Shown: in pieces, positions 25,294 to 34,035 of the stretch
How positions within the stretch are numbered: position 1 is the stretch's first letter
Layout of the letters: every line of letters starts with the position of its first letter
From: Cellulosimicrobium protaetiae
Lineage (GTDB): Bacteria > Actinomycetota > Actinomycetes > Actinomycetales > Cellulomonadaceae
DNA: 64,000 nt
Assembly: GCF_009708005.2 (NCBI RefSeq)
Contig: NZ_CP052757.1
Coordinates: 1,054,001 to 1,118,000, forward strand
Direction: 5' to 3'
Notes under the pieces: generated by a model
What the model was told of the DNA's origin: nothing
The model's input: the letters and a program-made list of their open reading frames with translations, nothing else
Databases searched by the model: none
Translations under genes and position numbers: made by a program

Positions 25294-27017
25294 CGAGCGC
25301 TCACCTCCCGTCGCAGGGTCGCGACGAGGCGGTCGCGGTCGATGCCCGACTTCGCGAGGAACGGGGCGTCCCCGATCCCCGCGGGGGCAGGCGCGCTCGA
25401 CATGAGCACCGTCGCCGTCGCGGGGTAGAGGCTCTGGATCGTCGACCGGAGGGCCAGCCCGTCCGTCCCCGGGAGGCACACGTCGAGGAGCGCGACGTCG
25501 GCCGCGCCGTCGTGCAGGAGCGCCAGGGCGTGCGACGCGTCGTGCGCGACGCTGACCCGCGCCGCGTCGTCGCGGAGCATCGAGGAGACGACCGAGGCGT
25601 AGGCCCGGTCGTCGTCGACGACGAGCACGTGCCCGAGGCCGCCGTCCGCCTCGTCGGGCTCGGGCCGCGCGTCCTGCGGGACCGCGTCGTCGACGGACAG
25701 CGACGGGAGCCGGAGCGTGAACACGCTCCCCTCCCCGGGGCGCGACGTCGCGACGAGCGTCCCCCCGAGCGCCTCGGAGGTCCGGCGCGCGTACGGCAGC
25801 CCGAGGCCCGTGCCCCGCACGGTCGGCTGGAGGCGGTTGGGGACCTGGACGAACTCCTCGAACACGGCGTCGAGCTGGTCCGCGGGGATGCCGAGACCGG
25901 TGTCGTGGACGTCGAACCGCACGACCTCCCCGTCGGCCTCGGCACGGAGCACGACCTCACCGTGGTCCGTGAACTTCACGGCGTTCGTGAGCAGGTTGCG
26001 CAGCACGCGGGACAGCAGCCGGCGGTCGGTGACGAGCACGAGGCCGGTTGCGGCGACGGTCCGCAGCGCGACGCCGGGGCGCACCACGGGAAGAGTCGTC
26101 CCGCGCAGCTCGTCGAGCAGCTCCGCCACGTCCACCCGGCTGGGCGCGACGTCCTCGTGCCCGGCCTCGGCGCGCGCGAGGTCGAGCAGCTCGTCGACGA
26201 GGGTGAGGAGCGTCGCCGCGCTCTCCCGGAGGAACCCCACCTGCTGGGTCTGCTCGCCGTCGAGGTGGGAGTCGACGAGCAGCGAGGTCAGCCCGAGGAT
26301 CGAGTTCACGGGCGAGCGGAGCTCGTGGCTCACGTTGCGCAGGAAGCGCGTCTTCGCCTCGTTCGCGGCGGCGAGCTCGCGACCGCGCTCGTCGAGCTCG
26401 GCATAGAGCGCGACGACGCCGGTGTTCGTCTCCTCGAGCTCCGAGGAGAGCTGGTCGTACATCGCGAGGACGCCCCGGTTCGTCTCCTCCAGCTCCACGT
26501 TGAGGCGCCGCTGCTCCTCCTGCTGGCGGGTGAGCTCGTCGAGGGTGCGGACCAGCTCCGCGTTCTGGACACGCAGCTCGTCGACCGCGTCGGCCACGTG
26601 CGCGGCCGCGGTGGACCGCCGCACGGCCGCGAGCGTCGCCTCGTCGGTCCGCGCGGTCGCGGGGAGCGACTTGGTGAGCAGGACGCGCGTCCCGGTCGGG
26701 TCGACCTCGAGGCCACGGACGAGCCGGCGCGCCGCGGGGATGCCGCCGTCGCTCGAGTCGCCCTCGACGAGGAACGGCGTGCCGGCCACGATCTCGGCGC
26801 GCAGCGTCGCCTGGGGAAGACCAGGCAGGACCCCGACGACCACGTCCGCGGTGCCGGAGGCGACGGCGGACCGGCCGATCTCGGACAGCGCGGTCGCGAC
26901 GCGCACCTGGTCCTGGGTGTCGAGCCCGAGCCGGTGGCAGATCTCCCGGCCTGCCCGGCGCAGCGCGATGACGTCGGAGTCGGAGCGGAGCTGGGTGACG
27001 AGCAGCGTCGTGCTCAT
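25290..27017 (-). CDS. Hybrid histidine kinase with RsbT-like N-terminus
   Basis: A 575-residue cytoplasmic kinase. An N-terminal GHKL/RsbT-like segment (about 1-125) leads into a long coiled coil (about 140-215, many Glu/Leu and two similar ELEETN repeats), a HisKA domain with RNVSHELRSPVNSIL (about 225), a HATPase_c domain (NAVKFTDHGE, DTGLGIP, GTGLGL), and a C-terminal receiver (about 455-575; VVDDDRAY, DVALLDVCLP). No membrane span is present, so the input is intracellular, probably through the neighbouring Rsb proteins. It may phosphorylate the receiver of the downstream PP2C protein. Confidence 0.85.
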   Translation of the reverse strand: MSTTLLVTQLRSDSDVIALRRAGREICHRLGLDTQDQVRVATALSEIGRSAVASGTADVVVGVLPGLPQATLRAEIVAGTPFLVEGDSSDGGIPAARRLVRGLEVDPTGTRVLLTKSLPATARTDEATLAAVRRSTAAAHVADAVDELRVQNAELVRTLDELTRQQEEQRRLNVELEETNRGVLAMYDQLSSELEETNTGVVALYAELDERGRELAAANEAKTRFLRNVSHELRSPVNSILGLTSLLVDSHLDGEQTQQVGFLRESAATLLTLVDELLDLARAEAGHEDVAPSRVDVAELLDELRGTTLPVVRPGVALRTVAATGLVLVTDRRLLSRVLRNLLTNAVKFTDHGEVVLRAEADGEVVRFDVHDTGLGIPADQLDAVFEEFVQVPNRLQPTVRGTGLGLPYARRTSEALGGTLVATSRPGEGSVFTLRLPSLSVDDAVPQDARPEPDEADGGLGHVLVVDDDRAYASVVSSMLRDDAARVSVAHDASHALALLHDGAADVALLDVCLPGTDGLALRSTIQSLYPATATVLMSSAPAPAGIGDAPFLAKSGIDRDRLVATLRREVSAR

Positions 27018-28054
27018 GCCGCCTCCCGGCCGATCGGGAGCACCGCCACGCACGAGTCGTCCCGGCGCACCGCGTGGTCGCGCAGGACGACGCCCGCGAC
27101 GACGAGCGGCGAGCGGGTCGCGAGCCCCGGGTAGTCGGCGAGCGACCACCGGGCGGTCAGCCCGTCGCTGTGCAGCACGACGACGTCCCCGGCCTCGACC
27201 GGGTAGGTGGTCTCGCGCAGCGGGCGTCCTCGGGTGCCGGCGATGCCGGGATAGCTCACGAGCCCGCGCGCCCGGTCGCCGTGGACGGCCCCGGCGATGT
27301 TGCCCAGGCCCGCGTACCGCAGCACACCGCCCCCGGCTGCCTGGGCGACGGCGACGGCGGCGCCGCGCGTGCCGCCGAGCGCCGCGTGCACGCGCTCGAG
27401 GAGGGCGACGGCCGACCCGGCCGGCGCGTCGAGGAACGCCCGCACGGCGGCGCCCGACGCCGCGGCGGCGAGCGGGCCGTGCCCCAGGCCGTCGGCGACG
27501 AGGAGGCTGGGGACGCCGTCGTCGTGGCGCACCGCGAGCGCGTCCCCGCACACCGACTGGCCCGTCATCGGCCGCGTGACGCCCGTGGGCTCGGCGAGCC
27601 CCACCACCGCCCCGTGCGCGGCGAACGTCGCCGCGATGACCGTCCCGCGGCCCGGCGACGTCCACGCGTCCCACGACGACGCGAGCCGCGGCAGCGTGCC
27701 CAGGCCGATGCCGAGCGTGCCGCGGCTCGAGACGCCGTCGCGCATGGCGGCGCCGATGTCCCGCATGCCCGGGCCGGAGTCGACCGCGAGCACCTCGAGC
27801 GCGGTGTCGTCGCCGGTGCGTCGCACGCGGACCAGCATCGAGCCGGACCCGGCGTGGCGGCACTGGTTGGTCGCGAGCTCCGAGACCACGAGCCCGATCT
27901 CGGCCGCGCGGTCGTCGTCGAGGCCGAGGCTCCGGGCCACGGTGCTCGCGCCGCGGCGCACGCTCCCGACCGCCGACGGGTGGTCGACGGTGTACCAGGT
28001 GCCGTCCTCGACGACGCTGCGGCGCTCGTCGGGACGGTCGGGGGCCGGGATCAT
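27014..28054 (-). CDS. ATP-binding SpoIIE phosphatase (RsbX-like)
   Basis: A 346-residue protein combining an N-terminal HATPase_c_2 domain (about 20-145; ELATNQCRHAG N-box, DSGPGMRD) with a C-terminal PP2C/SpoIIE domain (about 160-340; LLVADGLGHG, VLHSDGLTARW, RRDDSCVAV). In stressosome operons this position is held by RsbX, which resets phosphorylated RsbR/RsbS. Here a kinase-like module is fused to it, a known actinobacterial arrangement. 4-bp overlaps couple it to both neighbours. Confidence 0.84.
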   Translation of the reverse strand: MIPAPDRPDERRSVVEDGTWYTVDHPSAVGSVRRGASTVARSLGLDDDRAAEIGLVVSELATNQCRHAGSGSMLVRVRRTGDDTALEVLAVDSGPGMRDIGAAMRDGVSSRGTLGIGLGTLPRLASSWDAWTSPGRGTVIAATFAAHGAVVGLAEPTGVTRPMTGQSVCGDALAVRHDDGVPSLLVADGLGHGPLAAAASGAAVRAFLDAPAGSAVALLERVHAALGGTRGAAVAVAQAAGGGVLRYAGLGNIAGAVHGDRARGLVSYPGIAGTRGRPLRETTYPVEAGDVVVLHSDGLTARWSLADYPGLATRSPLVVAGVVLRDHAVRRDDSCVAVLPIGREAA

Positions 28055-28473
28055 CGGGACCAGGTCGCGATCTCGACGCGGGTGCCCGCGCCCGGTGCCG
28101 TGTCGATCGCGAAGTGCTGGACGAGCCGGCGCGAGCCCGACAGACCCAGGCCGAGCCCGCTCCCGCTGGTCCAGCCGTCCGTGAGCGCGAGGTCGAGGTC
28201 CGGGATGCCCGGGCCTTCGTCCGAGAAGACGGCGCGCACGCCGGTCCGCGCACCCTCGGTGACGAGCTGGACCTCGGCCTCGCCGCCCCCGCCGTAGACG
28301 AGCGTGTTGCGCGCGAGCTCGCTGGCCGCGGTGACGAGCTTGGTCTGGTCGACGAGCGACAGGCGTGCCTGCTGCGCGAGCGTGCGGACGAGCTGGCGGA
28401 CCCGGACGACGTCGGAGTCGGTGCGCACGGGCACGCGCTCGGCCGTCGCGGCCGGCGGGGTCGTCGTCGTCAT
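28051..28473 (-). CDS. rsbT: Stressosome switch kinase RsbT
   Basis: A 140-residue serine/threonine kinase of the GHKL superfamily. The N-box is TAASELARNTLVYGGGG, the G1 box DEGPGIPDLD, and the G2 box GLGLGLSGSRRLVQ. In known systems RsbT is held by the RsbR-RsbS stressosome, phosphorylates both on stress, is released and activates a PP2C phosphatase. The ATG at 28473 overlaps the rsbS stop (ATGA). Size matches B. subtilis RsbT. Confidence 0.9.
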   Translation of the reverse strand: MTTTTPPAATAERVPVRTDSDVVRVRQLVRTLAQQARLSLVDQTKLVTAASELARNTLVYGGGGEAEVQLVTEGARTGVRAVFSDEGPGIPDLDLALTDGWTSGSGLGLGLSGSRRLVQHFAIDTAPGAGTRVEIATWSR

Positions 28474-28874
28474 CTCTCCTCGCGCTCGGCGGCGGCGAGG
28501 AGCACGTCCTCGGCGGACCGCTCCTCGGGCGCGAGGAGCGCGAGGCCGCGCTCGACGTCGAGAGCCGTGCGGACGTCGCCGAGCGACAGCCCGAGCTCGA
28601 CCATGGTGATCGCGACGGCGGGGCGCATCCCGACGACGACGGTCGTCGCGTCGAGCACGTGGGAGATGCCCGCGACGGACGCGAGCATGCGCCCGATGAA
28701 GGAGTCGACGATCTCCAGCCCGGAGATGTCGATGATCACGCCCCGCGCTCCGGTGTCCGTGATCCGCTGGGCGAGGTCCTCCTGGAGCCGCAGGGCGGTG
28801 TCGTCCTGGAGGTCGACCTGGATCGAGACGAGGAGCGTGGAGCCGATCTTGAGGATGGGGACGGCGTCGGTCAT
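28470..28874 (-). CDS. rsbS: Stressosome scaffold protein RsbS
   Basis: A 134-residue single STAS-domain protein. The phosphorylatable Ser sits in VIIDISGLEIVDSFIGR (about residue 50), closely matching the RsbS site, and the second conserved loop is VVVGMRPAVAITMVELGL. It should co-assemble with RsbR into the stressosome and hold RsbT. The start at 28874 (MTDAVPIL) gives the family length and overlaps rsbR by 4 bp. Confidence 0.92.
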   Translation of the reverse strand: MTDAVPILKIGSTLLVSIQVDLQDDTALRLQEDLAQRITDTGARGVIIDISGLEIVDSFIGRMLASVAGISHVLDATTVVVGMRPAVAITMVELGLSLGDVRTALDVERGLALLAPEERSAEDVLLAAAEREER

Positions 28875-29710
28875 GCCGGGAGCCCGGTCCGCCGGGTGTC
28901 GCGGCCGGCGCGCAGCGCGTCCACGAGCGCGTCCGCGAGGCTCGCGCGCGTGCGGATGTCGCCGAACTCGATGCCGAGCGCGACGATCGTCTGGGCGATC
29001 TGCGGGCGGATGCCGCTGATCGTGCACTCGGCGCCCATGAGGCGTGCGGCGACGACCGTCTTGAGCAGGTGCTGCGCGACCTGGGTGTCCACCGCGGGGA
29101 CACCCGTGATGTCGATGATCGCGTGCTCGCTGCCCGTGTCGACGAGCGTGTTGAGCAGCTTCTCCATGACGACCTGCGTGCGCGCCGAGTCGAGCGTGCC
29201 GACGAGCGGCACCGCGACGATGCCCTCCCAGAGCTTCACGACGGGCGTCGAGAGCTCGAGGAGCTGCTCGGCCTGCTCGGCGATGATCGCCTCGCGCGCC
29301 GCGGCGAACGTCTCGAACGTGAAGAGGCCGAGCTGGTCGACCAGGCGCAGGAGCGGGGTGACGTCGGTGTCGGCGTCCGTCGCCGCGGCGAGCCGGTACA
29401 GGCCCTCCTTGAGCGCGAACACGCCGATCGCCGTCTCGCGCGGGGTGAACCCGAGGCGGGCGCGCGCGGAGGAGACGTCGGCGAGGATGCCGCGGAGCTG
29501 GTCGAACGCGGCGTCGGACAGGCTGACGCCGCCCGAGCGCAGGCCGTCGAGGAGCGCGTCGAGGATCTCGCCCTGCTCCCGCTCGAGCTCGCCGCGCGAG
29601 GTGCGGCCGTGCAGCTCGTGCGCGGCGGCCTCGAGCCAGGCGCTGCGCACGTCGTCGGCGTGCTCCGTCAGGAGGTGGGCAAGGGTCTCGGGTGTGGCGG
29701 CGTCGGCCAT
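28871..29710 (-). CDS. rsbR: Stressosome sensor RsbR
   Basis: A 279-residue protein with an N-terminal globin-like helical sensor domain (about 1-150), a linker helix and a C-terminal STAS domain (about 160-272). The STAS phospho-site region reads AIIDITGVPAVDTQVAQHLL and the second SGIRPQIAQTIVALGI, as in B. subtilis RsbR paralogues. The start at 29710 has GGAAGGA upstream; an in-frame ATG at 29788 falls in the pgi terminator region. First gene of the six-gene stressosome operon. Confidence 0.9.
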   Translation of the reverse strand: MADAATPETLAHLLTEHADDVRSAWLEAAAHELHGRTSRGELEREQGEILDALLDGLRSGGVSLSDAAFDQLRGILADVSSARARLGFTPRETAIGVFALKEGLYRLAAATDADTDVTPLLRLVDQLGLFTFETFAAAREAIIAEQAEQLLELSTPVVKLWEGIVAVPLVGTLDSARTQVVMEKLLNTLVDTGSEHAIIDITGVPAVDTQVAQHLLKTVVAARLMGAECTISGIRPQIAQTIVALGIEFGDIRTRASLADALVDALRAGRDTRRTGLPA

Positions 29711-29790
29711 CGGTGTCCTTCCGGGTTGAACGACGCCGAACGGGCTCGCGGCTGTCGCGCCGTCAGTGTACGCAGGGCGCGCGCACACGC

Positions 29791-29841
29791 AGCACGGCCG
29801 GAGGTCCGTCGTCCCGTGGACGACGGACCTCCGGCCGTGCT
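29791..29841. terminator. Very strong hairpin terminator of pgi
   Basis: A perfect 24-bp stem (29791-29814 with 29818-29841) closed by a 3-nt CGT loop lies 15 bp past the pgi stop codon. It ends pgi transcription before the downstream rsbR operon. Confidence 0.85.
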
Positions 29842-29855
29842 CGACGGGAGGCGGG

Positions 29856-31583
29856 TCAGCTGCGCAGGTCGAGGTACCGGTCGATGAGGGCCGCGGTGGA
29901 CGGGTCCTGCGCCGCGAGGGCGTCCTCGTCGCCCGCGACGGCCGGCGCGATCTCGAGCGCGAGCTTCTTGCCGAGCTCGACGCCCCACTGGTCGAAGCTG
30001 TCGATGCCCCACACGACGCCCTGGACGAACGTGATGTGCTCGTAGAGCGCGATGAGCTGGCCCAGCACCGACGGCGTCAGCGCGGGGGCGAGGATCGACG
30101 TCGTCGGGCGGTTGCCCGGGAAGGTGCGGGCGCTCACGAGCTCCTCCGCCGTCCCCTCCGCGCGGACCTCGTCCGCCGTCTTGCCGAAGGCGAGCGCCTT
30201 GGTCTGCGCGAAGAAGTTCGCGAGGAACAGCCCGTGGACGTCCGCGCCGGGCTGGACCGCTCCGCCGTCGCCCACGTCGTCCGTCAGCGGGTGCGCGGGG
30301 TTCGCGACGGCGATGAAGTCCGCCGGGATGAGCCGCGTGCCCTGGTGGATGAGCTGGTAGAACGCGTGCTGGCCGTTGGTGCCGGGCTCGCCCCAGAAGA
30401 TCTCGCCCGTCTCGGTCGTCACGGGCGAGCCGTCCCAGCGCACGCGCTTGCCGTTGGACTCCATCGTGAGCTGCTGGAGGTAGGCCGGGAACCGGTGCAG
30501 GTACTGCGCGTAGGGGAGCACCGCGTGCGTGTGGGCGTCGAGGAAGTTGACGTACCAGACGTTGAGCAGGCCCAGGAGGACCGGCACGTTGCGCTCGAAC
30601 GGCGTGCGGCGCACGTGCTCGTCGATCGCGTGGAAGCCCGCGAGCAGCTCGGCGAACCGGTCCGGGCCGATCGCGATGGCGAGCGACGTCCCGATCGCCG
30701 AGTCCACGGAGTAGCGACCGCCGACCCAGTCCCAGAACCCGAACGCGTTCGCCGGGTCGATGCCGAACGCCGCGACCTTGTCGAGCGCGGTCGAGACGGC
30801 GACGAAGTGCTGCGCGACGGCGGCCTGGCGCGCCTCGTCCGTGTCGTCGAGAGCGCCCACCGCGGCGAGCTCCGTCCACAGCCAGTCGCGCGCGAGGCGC
30901 GCGTTCGTCAGGGTCTCGAGCGTGCCGAACGTCTTGGACGCGACGATGAACAGCGTCGTGCGCGGGTCGAGGCCCGCCGTCTTCTCCGCGACGTCCGTCG
31001 GGTCGATGTTGGAGACGAACCGGACCTCGATGTCCTGGTGCTTGTAGGGCAGCAGCGCCTCGTACGCCATGACCGGGCCGAGGTCGGAGCCGCCGATGCC
31101 GATGTTCACGACCGTGCGCACGCGCTCGCCCGTGACGCCCGTCCACTCGCCCGAGCGGACCTTGTCCGCGAACGCGTAGACCTTCGCGAGCTCGGCGTGC
31201 ACGTCCGCGTCGACGTCCTGGCCGTCGACCACGAGGTGCTCGTCGGCGCCCAGCGGGGTCGGCCGGCGCAGGGCGGTGTGCAGGACGGCGCGGTCCTCGG
31301 TGACGTTGATGTGCTCGCCCGTGAACATCGCCTCGAGCCGGTCGTCGAGGTGCACCTCCTCGGCCAGGCGCACGAGCAGCTCGAGCGTCTCGTCCGTGAC
31401 GAGGTTCTTCGACAGGTCGACCGTGAGGTCGGCGGCCTGGTGGGTGAGGCGGCGGGCGCGGTCCGGGTCGGCCGCGAACCAGGTGCGCAGGTCCGGCTCC
31501 ACGGTGTCGCGGTGCACGGTCAGCGCGGTCCAGGACGGTGTGGTGGTGGGGTCGATCGGCGGCGGCACGGGCTGCGAGGTCAT
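29856..31583 (-). CDS. pgi: Glucose-6-phosphate isomerase
   Basis: Interconverts glucose 6-phosphate and fructose 6-phosphate in glycolysis and gluconeogenesis. At 575 residues it is slightly longer than the usual ~550 because of a Pro-rich N-terminus. PGI signatures are visible: [11 protein letters not shown] (about 150), the active-site [18 protein letters not shown] block (about 380-395, with catalytic Glu and His), and the C-terminal GVELGKKLA with the catalytic Lys. A strong terminator follows. Confidence 0.97.
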   Translation of the reverse strand: MTSQPVPPPIDPTTTPSWTALTVHRDTVEPDLRTWFAADPDRARRLTHQAADLTVDLSKNLVTDETLELLVRLAEEVHLDDRLEAMFTGEHINVTEDRAVLHTALRRPTPLGADEHLVVDGQDVDADVHAELAKVYAFADKVRSGEWTGVTGERVRTVVNIGIGGSDLGPVMAYEALLPYKHQDIEVRFVSNIDPTDVAEKTAGLDPRTTLFIVASKTFGTLETLTNARLARDWLWTELAAVGALDDTDEARQAAVAQHFVAVSTALDKVAAFGIDPANAFGFWDWVGGRYSVDSAIGTSLAIAIGPDRFAELLAGFHAIDEHVRRTPFERNVPVLLGLLNVWYVNFLDAHTHAVLPYAQYLHRFPAYLQQLTMESNGKRVRWDGSPVTTETGEIFWGEPGTNGQHAFYQLIHQGTRLIPADFIAVANPAHPLTDDVGDGGAVQPGADVHGLFLANFFAQTKALAFGKTADEVRAEGTAEELVSARTFPGNRPTTSILAPALTPSVLGQLIALYEHITFVQGVVWGIDSFDQWGVELGKKLALEIAPAVAGDEDALAAQDPSTAALIDRYLDLRS

Positions 31584-31653
31584 GCCCCCAAACTACTGAC
31601 CGACGTCGTCACGCGCCCGCCCCGACCGTCCCCCGGTCGATGGTCCGGTGGCC

Positions 31654-32580
31654 TCACGAACCGGCGTCCTCGGTCCCTGGCGAGGACGCGCCGGGGTGCT
31701 CCGGGCGGCTCGCCTCGTGCCGGTCGAGGAAGTCGTGGACGACCGGCAGGACGCGGTCCGGCAGCTGCCACAGCACGCCGTGCCCGCCGCCGGGCACGAT
31801 CGCGACCTCGGCGCGCGGCACGTGGTCGAGCACGCGCCGCGCCGCGGCCCGGGGGTCGCCGAGCCGGGTCTCGGCGCCGAAGACAGCGAGCGTCGGGGTG
31901 GTGATCGCCGCGAGCGCGGCGTCGTCGAGCGGGCTGGGCCAGGGTGTGCGACGGCGGTATCGCATCGCCGCACGGGCGAGCGCCCGGTCCTCGTCGGTGG
32001 GGTCCGCACCAGGGCTGAGCCAGGAGTCGAGGCGCGCGAACGCCCGCTCCGTGGGCCACAGCGAGGCGCCCACCATCCGCGCGACGACCCTCGGGGACGG
32101 CTTGACGAGCGTGGTGATCCCCTCGCCGAGCGTGAGGCTCGCCAGGCGCTCGGGCGCACGACCGCCGAGGAGGGCGCCGAACCACGCGCCCTCCGAGTAG
32201 CCGAGGACGTGCGCGCGCTCGATCCCGAGCCCGTCGAGCAGCTGCTCGCCCCAGGCGCCGTAGTCGGACGGACGGGTCAGGGGGGCGGTCTGCACGCTCG
32301 CGCCCGCGGTCCCCACGACGTCGGGTGCGTGGACCACGCGGTCCGCGGCGAAGCGCCCGACGACGGCGTGCCAGCTCAGGCCGGTGCCGTTGAGCCCGTG
32401 CAGGAGGACGAGCGGCGTGCGCGTCCCGGCGCCGGACGTGCGCACGCGGGTGGGGCCGAACGTGGTCTCGACCGTCGTCACGGTGGACGGCAGCGGCCAG
32501 CGGGCGGCCAGGTCGTCGTACGCGCGCTCGTACGCGAGCCGTGCCGCGTCGTCCCGGAACGCACCGATCGGGTCCGTCAT
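31654..32580 (-). CDS. Alpha/beta-fold hydrolase
   Basis: A 308-residue hydrolase. The oxyanion-hole motif is VLLHGLNGTG (about 60), the nucleophile elbow GYSEGAW (about 130), and the likely catalytic His GGGHGVLW (about 280). The ATG at 32580 was chosen; an in-frame ATG at 32628 lies inside the palindromic operator. It is divergent from a TetR gene across a perfect inverted repeat, so its expression is almost surely TetR-controlled. Substrate unknown; ester, epoxide or haloalkane hydrolysis are possible. Confidence 0.85.
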   Translation of the reverse strand: MTDPIGAFRDDAARLAYERAYDDLAARWPLPSTVTTVETTFGPTRVRTSGAGTRTPLVLLHGLNGTGLSWHAVVGRFAADRVVHAPDVVGTAGASVQTAPLTRPSDYGAWGEQLLDGLGIERAHVLGYSEGAWFGALLGGRAPERLASLTLGEGITTLVKPSPRVVARMVGASLWPTERAFARLDSWLSPGADPTDEDRALARAAMRYRRRTPWPSPLDDAALAAITTPTLAVFGAETRLGDPRAAARRVLDHVPRAEVAIVPGGGHGVLWQLPDRVLPVVHDFLDRHEASRPEHPGASSPGTEDAGS

Positions 32581-32589
32581 GAGGCCTCC

Positions 32590-32637
32590 CTTGATGATAT
32601 GCCCGTACCATAACGGTGGTACGGGCATATCATCAAG
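32590..32637. promoter_or_regulatory. Perfect palindromic TetR operator
   Basis: Two perfect 21-bp arms (32590-32610 and 32617-32637) are separated by the 6-bp spacer TAACGG. The repeat begins 10 bp before the hydrolase start and 47 bp before the TetR start. It is far longer than a typical TetR site and could hold two dimers or overlapping sites. It is AT-richer than its surroundings, so it may also include -10 elements. Confidence 0.85.
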
Positions 32638-32684
32638 CCCGTGGCGGCCCCGGGAGAGGACGGGAGCGCCGGAGGGGAGCAGGG

Positions 32685-33317
32685 ATGCCGCGGCTGGTCG
32701 ACCACGCGGAACGACGAGCGCAGATCACCGACGCCGCACGGCGGGTCATCGGCCGCGAGGGCCTCGAGGCAGCGACGTTCCAGGCCGTCGCGACCGAGGC
32801 CGGTGTCTCGGTTCGCCTCGTCCAGTACTACTTCGGCAACAAGGACGGGCTGCTCGCGGCGACGCACCGCGCGGTCGTCGACGCGTCGGCGGCGCGGTTC
32901 GGCGCCGGCGGGCCCGCGCCCCGCACGCCTCCGACGCCGTACGACGTGCTGCGCGGGGTCGTCGTGGCGCTCCTGCCGCTCGACGCGGAACGCCGGGCCG
33001 ACGCGGTCGTGCTCGCCGCCTTCCACGCGGCCGCGCTGACCCGGGGCCCCGCCGCCCAGGAGGCGCTGCTGCCCGCGCCGCGGGCGCTCGTCGACGTCGT
33101 CGCCGAGCAGCTCGACCGGGCGCGGGGCGTCGTCGGCCCCGGCGAGCGCGCCGCCGACACCACGAAGGACGCCGAGCTCGCGCTCGCGGCCCTCGCGGGA
33201 CTCACCCAGTCCGTCGTCGCGCGCCACCTGGAGCCCGCCGAGGCGCTCGCCGTGGCCGAACGGCTGCTCGAGCACCTCCTCGGCGCGCCGCCCGGCCGGT
33301 CCGCGCCGTCGTCGTGA
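32685..33317 (+). CDS. TetR family transcriptional regulator
   Basis: A 210-residue repressor with helix-turn-helix at about 10-55 (TFQAVATEAGVSVRLVQYYFGNKDGLL), the strongest TetR signature in the window, followed by a helical ligand-binding domain. GGAGGGGAG precedes the ATG at 32685. It probably represses the divergent hydrolase gene through the 48-bp palindromic site. Effector unknown. Confidence 0.9.
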   Translation: MPRLVDHAERRAQITDAARRVIGREGLEAATFQAVATEAGVSVRLVQYYFGNKDGLLAATHRAVVDASAARFGAGGPAPRTPPTPYDVLRGVVVALLPLDAERRADAVVLAAFHAAALTRGPAAQEALLPAPRALVDVVAEQLDRARGVVGPGERAADTTKDAELALAALAGLTQSVVARHLEPAEALAVAERLLEHLLGAPPGRSAPSS

Positions 33318-33432
33318 TCCGGGGCCGGGCGGCGAACGTGGGTGGTGGGGGCCAGGATGGGCGCGTGCGCCGTCAGGCGCGTGCCGACGGCGACGCCGCC
33401 GTCGGGCCACGAGGACGGACGGAGGAGGGGCC

Positions 33433-34011
33433 ATGGCCGAGGTCGTGCTGTTCCACCACGTGCAGGGGCTGACCGAGGGCGTGCGGACGATCGCGGAGAC
33501 GCTGCGCCGCGCGGGGAACGTCGTGCACACACCGGACCTGCTCGAGGGGCGCACGTTCGCGACCCTCGACGAGGGCATGGCGCACGTGCAGGAGCTCGGC
33601 TTCGGCACCGTGCTGGAGCGCGGTCGTGCTCTGGCCGACGGGTACGACGCGGGCGTCGTGTACGCGGGGATCTCGCTCGGCGTGCTGCCCGCCCAGATGC
33701 TCGCGCAGACGCGCACCGGCGCCAAGGGTGCGGTGCTGCTGGAGGCGTGCGTGCCGGTGTCGGAGTTCGGCGACGCGTGGCCCGACGCCGTCCCCGTGCA
33801 GGTGCACGGCATGGACGCCGACCCGTCGTTCGCAGGGGAGGGCGACCTCGACGCGGCGCGCGAGCTCGTGGACTCCACGCCCGACGCCGAGCTGTTCGTC
33901 TACCCGGGCGACCGGCACCTGTTCACCGACCCGAGCCTGCCGTCGTACGAGCCGGAGGCTGCCGCGCTCGTCACCGAGCGCGTGATCCGCTTCCTCGACG
34001 GCATCCGCTGA
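33433..34011 (+). CDS. Dienelactone hydrolase family protein
   Basis: A 192-residue alpha/beta hydrolase. Family-like features are VVLFHHVQGLTEGVRTIAE at the N-terminus, the elbow YAGISLGVLPAQM (about 77), a helix-strand core ending VPVQVHGMDADPSF, and the C-terminal His in YPGDRHLFTDPSLPSY. Classical dienelactone hydrolases have Cys in the elbow; here Ser occupies it, so it may act on ordinary esters. GGAGGAGG precedes the ATG. Confidence 0.78.
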   Translation: MAEVVLFHHVQGLTEGVRTIAETLRRAGNVVHTPDLLEGRTFATLDEGMAHVQELGFGTVLERGRALADGYDAGVVYAGISLGVLPAQMLAQTRTGAKGAVLLEACVPVSEFGDAWPDAVPVQVHGMDADPSFAGEGDLDAARELVDSTPDAELFVYPGDRHLFTDPSLPSYEPEAAALVTERVIRFLDGIR

Positions 34012-34035
34012 GCGGCCGACGACGCGGCTCCGGGG

